Source of the DNA: Lachnospiraceae bacterium
GTDB taxonomy: Bacteria > Bacillota_A > Clostridia > Lachnospirales > Lachnospiraceae
NCBI GenBank assembly: GCA_009774465.1
Contig: VSNT01000081.1
Coordinates: 1-18,904 of the forward strand
Direction: 5' to 3'
DNA: 18,904 nucleotides
In this document: piece by piece, positions 1 to 4,905 of the stretch
Layout: each line of letters begins with the position of its first letter
Numbering within the stretch: the stretch's first letter is position 1
Translations under genes and position numbers: made by a program
Notes under the pieces: model-generated
Databases searched by the model: none
The model's input: only the letters and a program-made list of their open reading frames with translations
What the model was told of the DNA's origin: nothing

Positions 1-215
1 AATTTTAGCAGTAAATAATACAACGGGGGATGCACATCTCTGGCAGTCATTGAAATTAAATTACCAAGGGGCTGTTTTACCAGCCCCATAGTAAAAAGTT
101 CATCATACCAGATATCGCCGCTAAAGCTTAAAAATACGCAAACGCTTAAAAGGACAATGCTCACTGCCCACAAAAGCATCCCTGTCGTATCATCCCACTT
201 AAGCCTCTGCTTCAT
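1..215 (-). CDS. GT39-like polytopic membrane glycosyltransferase, N-terminal part only
   Basis: The gene runs off the left edge; only the first 71 codons are visible. The ATG lies 2 nt downstream of the thrS stop codon, and its ribosome binding site (AAGAGGTAAGG) overlaps the thrS 3' end, so it is probably co-transcribed and perhaps coupled with thrS. The peptide starts with a short basic cytoplasmic stretch (MKQRLKWDD), then a hydrophobic helix at about residues 13-32, then a first external loop with SGDIWYDELFTMG and later DVHPPLYYLLLK. An acidic residue pair in the first loop followed by HPPLYY is characteristic of GT39/ArnT-type GT-C enzymes, which use polyprenyl-phosphate sugars on the outer face of the membrane. 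The rest of the protein, its substrate and its total length cannot be seen. Family assignment is fairly secure, function is inferred. Confidence 0.8.
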   Translation of the reverse strand, partial: MKQRLKWDDTTGMLLWAVSIVLLSVCVFLSFSGDIWYDELFTMGLVKQPLGNLISMTARDVHPPLYYLLLK

Positions 216-217
216 CC

Positions 218-2182
218 TTACCTCTTTTCTTCCTGCACTTCTTCCCTGCGAATTTCCTTTGTTCTGATTTCCTTACAAATCTGATCAATAAAATCTCCCA
301 ATGGCTTTACACCTTCATCTCCGGCAAACCGGCTTCTTACGGATACGGTTCCATCCGCTTCCTCCTGCTGTCCTACCACCAGCATATAAGGCAGTCTGGC
401 AAGTCTTGCTTCACGAATCTTAAAGCCAATTTTTTCAGAACGGTTATCCACTTCCATTAAAATTCCGTTCTTCTTAAGCTCCGCTCCCACTTTTTCCGCA
501 TATGCCTCATACTTATCAGAAATAGGAAGGACTCTTACCTGTACCGGACAAAGCCATGTAGGGAATTTTCCTTCGTATTTTTCAATCAGCCATGCCAGTG
601 TTCTCTCATAGCAGCCCATAGAAGTTCTGTGAATAATATACGGGCGTACCTTTTCTCCGTTCTGATCAATGAAATACATGTCAAACTGCTCTGCAAGCAG
701 TGCATCCCACTGAATGGTAATCATGGTGTCTTCTTTTCCATATACATTCTTTGCATTAATATCCACCTTGGGGCCATAAAAGGCGGCTTCTCCCACATCC
801 TCCACGAAAGGAAGCCCCAGTTCAATCAAAATCTCCCTGATATGCTGCTCCGTCTCGTTCCAAACTTCCGGCTCCCCGATATATTTTTCCCGATTCTCCG
901 GATCCCATTTGGAAAGATGCCATGTAATATCATCCTGCAAGCCTAAAGTAGTCATCACGTATTTTGCCAGTGCAATACAGCCCTTAAATTCCTCTACCAT
1001 CTGATCAGGGCGTACAATCAAATGTCCCTCTGAAATGGTAAACTGACGAACTCTGGTCAGTCCGTGCATTTCACCGGAATCCTCATTTCTAAACAGCGTG
1101 GAAGTTTCTCCATAACGGATAGGAAGATCCCTGTAAGAATGCTGCGTTGCCTTATATACATAATACTGGAAAGGACAAGTCATAGGGCGCAGTGCAAACA
1201 CCTCTTTATCCTTTTCCTCATCTCCAAGTACAAACATGCCTTCCTTATAATGATCCCAGTGGCCGGAAATCTTGTAAAGATCACTTTTCGCCATAAGAGG
1301 AGTTTTGGTTCTCACATAGCCCCACTCATTATCCTCAAGGTCCTCAATCCAGCGCTGCAGCGTCTGCACCATCTTTGTACCCTTGGGCATCAAAAGGGGA
1401 AGTCCCTGTCCAATTACATCCACTGTTGTAAAAAGCTCCATCTCACGCCCCAGCTTATTGTGGTCGCGAAGTTTAATGTTTTCCAGATATTCCAGATATT
1501 CCGCCAGTTCTTCTTTTTTGTTAAAGGCTGTACCATAGATTCTCTGGAGCATGGCATTTTCCGATTTTCCTCTCCAGTATGCGCCAGAGGAGGAAGTCAG
1601 CTTAAAGGCTTTGATTCCCCTGGTGCTCATCAGGTGCGGTCCTGCACAAAGGTCTGTAAATTCCCCCTGACTGTAAAAAGAAATTTCCGCATCCTCCGGA
1701 AGATCTCTGATCAGTTCCACCTTATAAGGCTCGCCCTTTTCTTCCATAAATTTAACAGCTTCTTCTCTTGGCAGAGTAAATCTTTCTAACTTATTCCCCT
1801 CCTTGATGATTTTCTTCATCTCGGCTTCTATCTTATCCAAATCCTCTCTGGAAAAAGGCGCATGTTCAAAATCATAATAATATCCTGTATCAATACTGGG
1901 ACCAATTGCCAGCTTTGCATCCGGGAATATCCGTTTTACCGCCTCCGCCATGACATGAGAACAGGTATGCCTGATTACTCTTAATCCTTCCGGATCATTT
2001 GCTGTCAGTATGTTTAAAGTACAGTCCTTATCAATTACTGTCCTCAAGTCTGCCACTTCACCGTCTACTTCCCCTGCACAGGCAACTCTTGCAAGCCCTT
2101 CGCTTATATCCGCCGCAATTTCATAAATACTTTTGGCACTGTCATATTCTTTTACAGAACCGTCTTTTAACGTAATCTTCAT
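218..2182 (-). CDS. thrS: Threonine--tRNA ligase
   Basis: Charges tRNA-Thr in the cytoplasm. Domains in order: N-terminal TGS domain (about residues 1-60), editing SAD domain with H72xxxH76 and the C179/H183 pair in DLCAGPH, class II catalytic core with MTCPFQ (zinc ligand C336), motif 2 around RNEDSGEMHGLTRVRQF (365-381), the zinc-ligand H387, motif 3 IIHRTSMGCYERTLAW, and a C-terminal anticodon-binding domain. About 654 residues, close to the usual size of about 640. I chose the ATG at 2182 because a strong GGAGG sits 8 nt upstream and the protein then begins MKITLKDGS like other ThrRS. An in-frame ATG at 2197 would add five residues and has only a weak AGGA upstream. It follows a Thr T-box leader and a small membrane-protein gene. 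All key residues appear intact. Confidence 0.97.
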   Translation of the reverse strand: MKITLKDGSVKEYDSAKSIYEIAADISEGLARVACAGEVDGEVADLRTVIDKDCTLNILTANDPEGLRVIRHTCSHVMAEAVKRIFPDAKLAIGPSIDTGYYYDFEHAPFSREDLDKIEAEMKKIIKEGNKLERFTLPREEAVKFMEEKGEPYKVELIRDLPEDAEISFYSQGEFTDLCAGPHLMSTRGIKAFKLTSSSGAYWRGKSENAMLQRIYGTAFNKKEELAEYLEYLENIKLRDHNKLGREMELFTTVDVIGQGLPLLMPKGTKMVQTLQRWIEDLEDNEWGYVRTKTPLMAKSDLYKISGHWDHYKEGMFVLGDEEKDKEVFALRPMTCPFQYYVYKATQHSYRDLPIRYGETSTLFRNEDSGEMHGLTRVRQFTISEGHLIVRPDQMVEEFKGCIALAKYVMTTLGLQDDITWHLSKWDPENREKYIGEPEVWNETEQHIREILIELGLPFVEDVGEAAFYGPKVDINAKNVYGKEDTMITIQWDALLAEQFDMYFIDQNGEKVRPYIIHRTSMGCYERTLAWLIEKYEGKFPTWLCPVQVRVLPISDKYEAYAEKVGAELKKNGILMEVDNRSEKIGFKIREARLARLPYMLVVGQQEEADGTVSVRSRFAGDEGVKPLGDFIDQICKEIRTKEIRREEVQEEKR

Positions 2183-2214
2183 TTTATTTTCCTCCATTCT
2201 TCCTGATAAGTTAC

Positions 2215-2454
2215 TTACTCTTCATTTTCCCAATCGGCATTTTTCTCTGCTTCTTCAATGTCCCTGTCTGATAAACTTCTTCCGTTATTATTTCCGTTAT
2301 TGCTGCCTATCATCATCGATTTTCGGGGAGAAAACAATAAACCAAAAACAATTCCTCCCAAAATGCAGACTGTTATGGTTAAAAGAAACTCTTTCTTTGT
2401 CATACTTGTAACATCTGTCAGTGATGTCTTAAATTCTTCCCATTTTTCTTTCAT
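2215..2454 (-). CDS. Small single-pass membrane protein of unknown function
   Basis: Encodes 79 residues; I do not recognise the family. A charged N-terminus (MKEKWEEFKTSL) is followed by one hydrophobic helix at about residues 23-42 containing LGGIVFGLLF, then SPRKS, an Asn/Gly-rich linker and an acidic tail (EEAEKNADWENEE). The positive residues after the helix make the C-terminal side the likely cytoplasmic side, but orientation is uncertain. The start has an AAGGAAGG ribosome binding site 7 nt upstream. It lies between the T-box leader and thrS, only about 30 nt from the thrS start, so it should be transcribed from the T-box promoter. The GG-x-GLLF-x-P pattern faintly resembles YtxH-type proteins, which is not enough for an assignment. 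Confidence 0.75.
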   Translation of the reverse strand: MKEKWEEFKTSLTDVTSMTKKEFLLTITVCILGGIVFGLLFSPRKSMMIGSNNGNNNGRSLSDRDIEEAEKNADWENEE

Positions 2455-2523
2455 AATTTTAACCTTCCTTTCTGAAAATACACGTGCTCAGGCAGTCATG
2501 TTTCGTAGAACATCCTTATGCAT

Positions 2524-2608
2524 CGAGCAGGGGAAGATTTTTCTTCCCTGCTCGCGCGTGGCCCGCCTGCTGCGTCAGCAGCAAACTTCCAAATGCGGGC
2601 CTACGCAT
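2524..2608 (-). repeat. Structured palindromic intergenic element, copy A
   Basis: Lies between the T-box terminator and the first gene of the thrS transcript. It folds as two stem-loops. The first pairs 2524-2537 with 2542-2554 (CGAGCAGGG...CCCTGCTCG, one bulged G). The second has an outer stem of 2560-2566 with 2595-2601 (GGCCCGC/GCGGGCC) enclosing an inner hairpin 2567-2572 with 2576-2581 (CTGCTG/CAGCAG). Neither stem is followed by a T-run on the minus strand, so it is not a standard terminator. About 65 nt of it matches the element at 17517-17586 in segment order. Confidence 0.7.
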
Positions 2609-2646
2609 AAAAAAGTCCCATGCACTACTTTTGTAATGCATGGGAC
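2609..2646 (-). terminator. T-box attenuator terminator
   Basis: A perfect 10-bp stem pairs GTCCCATGCA (2637-2646) with TGCATGGGAC (2615-2624), followed on the minus strand by six T (2609-2614). It is the Rho-independent terminator arm of the T-box and should form when tRNA-Thr is charged. Confidence 0.92.
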
Positions 2647-2886
2647 GTAACATACGCGGTTCCACCCTGCTTGCTTTCCTGAATCATTTCGGAAAACCAC
2701 TCATTTACCTGTAACGTAGGCATACGGACCGGATTGGGGCCACTTGGAGTTAGTTTTCAGAAGCTTCCTGCAAGAACATTTTCAGCACAGATTCCTGATA
2801 CCTTCCGCATCCGGCACAAATCCGATGTTCCTCTCTGCTGCATTTCACAACCTACTCTTCTCGTCAACGTGTTTACATTATTTACA
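2609..2886 (-). promoter_or_regulatory. T-box leader (threonine-responsive) upstream of thrS
   Basis: A tRNA-sensing transcription attenuator read on the minus strand. The T-box sequence AGGGTGGAACCGCG is at 2655-2668 and is immediately followed by a terminator hairpin with which it can form the alternative antiterminator. Upstream are Stem I hallmarks: GACGAGAAGAGTAGG near the 5' end, AGAGAGGAAC, and a long helix pairing GAACAT with ATGTTC. The best specifier candidate is ACT (Thr) at 2752-2754, in the context CTGAAAACTAACTCC, agreeing with the downstream thrS; a second ACT lies 4 nt further on, so the exact codon is not settled by eye. The leader start is inferred from the promoter at 2893-2921. 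Confidence 0.93.
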
Positions 2887-2892
2887 TGCTCT

Positions 2893-2921
2893 ATTCTATT
2901 CCACTTTCTCAAAGATGTAAA
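2893..2921 (-). promoter_or_regulatory. Promoter of the T-box/thrS transcript
   Basis: On the minus strand a -35 TTTACA (2916-2921) is followed after exactly 17 nt by a -10 TAGAAT (2893-2898). The predicted start is near 2886, just before the T-box Stem I. It begins about 19 nt after the stop codon of the coiled-coil gene, with no separate terminator between them. Confidence 0.85.
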
Positions 2922-2939
2922 GTAAATTTTTCTATGAGA

Positions 2940-3230
2940 CTAAGCCGTATGTACTGCCTTATCTGATTTATATTTGTCTAAAATGTCATGTACTCTTTCG
3001 ACTTCATCAAGAATGAAATCGACGTCACGATGCAGCCTCCTTAAATCTGATTTAACATCTATCATATCTTTTTCAAGACCTGTTACTTTCGTATCCAGTG
3101 TTGTTACCTTAGTATCAAGCTCCGTTACTTTAGTATCAAGCCCTGTTACTTTAGTACCAAGCCCCGTTACTTTAGTATCAAGCCCCACAATTTTTTCAAG
3201 CAATAAATCAAGTTTTTCACTGTCTGTCAT
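2940..3230 (-). CDS. Small coiled-coil protein with tandem heptad repeats
   Basis: Encodes 96 residues with no recognised catalytic domain. After MTDSEKLDLLLEKIVG come five seven-residue units of the type LDTKVTG (variants LGTKVTG, LDTKVTE, LDTKVTT), then a heterogeneous amphipathic helix (LEKDMIDVKSDLRRLHRDVDFILDEVERVHDILDKY). The Leu/Val spacing is that of a long parallel coiled coil; there is no signal peptide or membrane segment. The ATG at 3230 was chosen because AAAAGGCGGTG lies just upstream; a longer frame could start with TTG at 3257 but lacks a ribosome binding site. The gene has its own promoter (3275-3303). It sits in an accessory cluster with TnpW- and Rpn-type genes, and its role is unknown. 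Confidence 0.8.
   Translation of the reverse strand: MTDSEKLDLLLEKIVGLDTKVTGLGTKVTGLDTKVTELDTKVTTLDTKVTGLEKDMIDVKSDLRRLHRDVDFILDEVERVHDILDKYKSDKAVHTA
3083..3187 (-). repeat. Five tandem 21-bp repeats inside the coiled-coil gene
   Basis: Five consecutive 21-bp units begin at 3083, 3104, 3125, 3146 and 3167. Each reads as a variant of TTACTTTAGTATCAAGCCCN on the plus strand and encodes one heptad. The three units nearest the gene start are almost identical at DNA level, which suggests recent duplication and likely copy-number variation. Confidence 0.93.
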
Positions 3231-3274
3231 CTTATCACCGCCTTTTATATCTGTCAATCGGCTGTTACAATATG

Positions 3275-3303
3275 ATTATAACAGAATATAAAAAAGGTGT
3301 AAA
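3275..3303 (-). promoter_or_regulatory. Promoter of the coiled-coil gene
   Basis: Minus-strand -35 TTTACA (3298-3303) and -10 TATAAT (3275-3280) are separated by 17 nt. The -35 box overlaps the 3' arm of the terminator hairpin that follows the tnpW-like gene, so the two signals share bases. Confidence 0.82.
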
Positions 3304-3334
3304 CCCTATTCCTATTCCCATTGCTGTTACACCT
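3290..3334 (-). terminator. Probable terminator after the tnpW-like gene
   Basis: AGGTGTAA (3327-3334) can pair with TTACACCT (3295-3302), followed by a T-run at 3290-3295 on the minus strand. The stem is 8 bp and the loop is long (24 nt), so this is a plausible but not strong terminator. Confidence 0.55.
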
Positions 3335-3360
3335 GTTGCTACTTGTCAAGGACGTATTCA

Positions 3361-3561
3361 TCATTTTTCATCACTTTTTCTTGGTCTGCCTTGTTTCCCA
3401 TGCTCTAAGTCGTGGAGAATGACACTCTTTAACTTGTCCTCTACGCTTTGGGTACTCGTATCAGAAAAATGTACCTCGACTAAGTAAGTCGTCTTATCAA
3501 TCTTTTTTTGCAGACAGGGCGTTAATCGCCCTGTGGTGTTGATTTGAATGTTGTCGCTCAT
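3361..3561 (-). CDS. tnpW: TnpW-like transposon-encoded small protein
   Basis: Encodes 66 residues. The stretch KKIDKTTYLVEVHFSDTSTQ followed by VEDKLKSVIL matches the pattern I know for TnpW, a small protein of unknown biochemical role carried by mobilizable transposons of clostridia. It ends in GKQGRPRKSDEK, whose basic GRPRK core resembles an AT-hook and suggests DNA binding. The ATG at 3561 has a near-perfect AAGGGAGGA upstream; an extension to 3594 would bypass that site and read through part of the preceding terminator. No recombinase, mobilization or resistance gene accompanies it, so it is probably a remnant of a transposon or a component that has spread separately. The gene itself looks intact. 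Confidence 0.75.
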   Translation of the reverse strand: MSDNIQINTTGRLTPCLQKKIDKTTYLVEVHFSDTSTQSVEDKLKSVILHDLEHGKQGRPRKSDEK

Positions 3562-3582
3562 TGTTCCTCCCTTAATGACAAC

Positions 3583-3619
3583 AAAATAGAGCATATAGAT
3601 TTCAGTTCCTATATGCTCT
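3583..3619 (-). terminator. Terminator after the rpn-like gene
   Basis: A perfect 11-bp stem, AGAGCATATAG (3588-3598, plus-strand reading) with CTATATGCTCT (3609-3619), is followed on the minus strand by ATTTTG. It lies between the rpn-like stop and the tnpW-like start. The same hairpin type, with its upstream ACAGCGTTAGAGC context, recurs at 17593-17629. Confidence 0.7.
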
Positions 3620-3658
3620 AACGCTGTTACTATATTTGATTTTGATTGATATGATTGA

Positions 3659-4537
3659 TTATGCTAACTGCATGACCTCTGATTCAATTTCTTTTATGTC
3701 ACTTTCCAGTAATTCAGGAAAATACTCGCTGACCTCACCAATATTTATTTTCCCTTTTTTTAACATAAGTATTGCTTTTTCCATTAGAGTTTCTCTTTTA
3801 ATATCTTTTTCATAAGTCCTCATAATCTGCTCGTCATCAAATAAACTCATCATAATCGTTACTACCTCCACTTCCTTGCTGCTTAGATACTGTTTTAAGA
3901 TGTTTCTGTCCTTGCAAATACGGATTGTTTCTGTAACCGCCTGTTTTGTCATTCCATGTTCTTTTATCTGCTCGTTAAAAACTTGGCAAAAAACAATGTA
4001 CTCATTGATGATATTATCCTTGTCGCTCTCATATATGACTTTGGCTTTTATCTCAATATCAATATCTGCACCGTCAAAAAACTCCTGCGATAAAGATATT
4101 GTATCGGGTTTTCTGCCTTTGTTGCCTGTGTATATCACATACAATTCGGGCTTTGGCATTTTTACTTTCTTGCTCTTATATAGGCTCTGACTGGTTCGCT
4201 CAAAATATTCATGGTAACTCTGTGCTAAATACAGAAGTATTCTGATTAAAATATTCACTGTCCAACTCGATTGCGCTTCCAACAACAAAAGCAATCTGTT
4301 GTTACCTACCATTATGCCCAAATCATTATAGAGATTATCTGTCAAAACATTGTCTATCGTTACAATATCCAGCGTATCCTCTGTTGCGTCTGTATCCTCT
4401 GGGTGCAATGTCTTATACAGTTTCAGCAAATTCTTTTTATCTTGGAAAAGGTCTAAAAACACACTGTTTTTTGCGGTACGTTTTGCCATAGGACGTGTCA
4501 CATTGACTTCCTGTGTCTGCTTTGTATCGTCTGACAC
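3659..4537 (-). CDS. Rpn-family PD-(D/E)XK nuclease (putative transposase-type)
   Basis: Encodes 292 residues, a full-length size for this family of recombination-promoting nucleases. The N-terminal FLDLFQDKKNLLKLYKTLHP (about 27-46) is the typical entry segment. The predicted catalytic core is NDLGIMVGNNRLLLLLEAQ, with D72 and the E87-A-Q89 pair of the PD-(D/E)XK fold. A middle ELYVIYTGNKG strand and a variable helical C-terminus follow. Known family members cut DNA and promote recombination independent of RecA; which DNA this one acts on is unknown. The GTG at 4537 was chosen because GAGGTGG precedes it and because the promoter at 4605-4633 would start transcription at about 4598, too late for a start at 4600. 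It lies in the accessory island beside the tnpW-like gene and is followed by its own hairpin terminator. Confidence 0.88.
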   Translation of the reverse strand: MSDDTKQTQEVNVTRPMAKRTAKNSVFLDLFQDKKNLLKLYKTLHPEDTDATEDTLDIVTIDNVLTDNLYNDLGIMVGNNRLLLLLEAQSSWTVNILIRILLYLAQSYHEYFERTSQSLYKSKKVKMPKPELYVIYTGNKGRKPDTISLSQEFFDGADIDIEIKAKVIYESDKDNIINEYIVFCQVFNEQIKEHGMTKQAVTETIRICKDRNILKQYLSSKEVEVVTIMMSLFDDEQIMRTYEKDIKRETLMEKAILMLKKGKINIGEVSEYFPELLESDIKEIESEVMQLA

Positions 4538-4604
4538 CTTACCACCTCGTTTTCTAAAAATTTGTGGAACAAGATATGATATATCCTGCTCCTGCCACAC
4601 TTCA

Positions 4605-4633
4605 ATTATACAAAAAAACGCTTATCTTTACAA
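4605..4633 (-). promoter_or_regulatory. Promoter of the rpn-like gene
   Basis: Minus-strand -35 TTGTAA (4628-4633), 17-nt spacer, -10 TATAAT (4605-4610). The expected transcript begins near 4598 and has a leader of about 60 nt before the GTG start. Confidence 0.8.
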
Positions 4634-4858
4634 TAAAATTCACATTAAATTTCTTCCTCCCTCCGCTTAGTTTTGCTTTGCTGTTTATTGTGCTGTCGGC
4701 TCTCGTTCTGAAGTGTCTCCTTAAAATTTTTCAAATCCCAGAACAGAAGTGCGCTTCCCACACTCCCGCGCCCAACTTCTCTGGCTAGCGCAGCTTTTGT
4801 TCCGCGCGCGAAGCTGCGCATCCCCTTTATTTCATAGGACGCACTTTCCTATGAAATG
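4634..4858 (-). other. Gene-free, hairpin-rich leader of the rpn island
   Basis: The gap of 368 bp between the rpn-like start and the exopolysaccharide operon holds no gene I can support. It contains a GC-rich hairpin (4788-4796 with 4811-4819, GCGCAGCTT/AAGCTGCGC) and a perfect 11-bp hairpin (4829-4839 with 4847-4857, ATTTCATAGGA/TCCTATGAAAT). The minus strand is open in two frames across most of it without good start signals. The composition shifts from GC-rich palindromes near 4800 to AT-rich near 4640. It looks like the conserved flank of a dispersed element rather than host promoter DNA. Confidence 0.5.
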
Positions 4859-4888
4859 AAAAAGGACTGACGATAGACGGTCAGTCCC
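4859..4888 (-). terminator. Rho-independent terminator of the exopolysaccharide operon
   Basis: GGACTGA (minus strand, 4881-4887) pairs with TCAGTCC (4864-4870) over a 10-nt loop and is followed by a T-run at 4859-4863. It lies about 20 nt after the stop codon of the thioredoxin-GH8 gene and marks the end of the eight-gene operon. Confidence 0.88.
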
Positions 4889-4905
4889 ATAAAAGTACAC
4901 TTTTT

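Noticed and set aside
1064..1789. 241-codon open frame on the plus strand
   Set aside because: It is antisense to the thrS catalytic region, has no ribosome binding site, and shows no recognisable domain; thrS is certain, so this is a shadow.
2258..2650. 130-codon plus-strand open frame
   Set aside because: It runs through the small membrane-protein gene, the structured repeat and the T-box terminator in antisense, and has no plausible start signal.
3083..3187. Tandem repeats as a CRISPR array
   Set aside because: Units are contiguous 21-bp in-frame codon repeats without spacers, inside a coding sequence.
4564..4788. Plus-strand open frame across the rpn leader
   Set aside because: It overlaps the rpn-like promoter and hairpins in antisense and lacks a ribosome binding site; treated as chance.
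4829..4857. Perfect 11-bp hairpin as a second terminator of the exopolysaccharide operon
   Set aside because: It lacks a T-run on either strand; the T-run-bearing hairpin at 4859-4888 is the better terminator.
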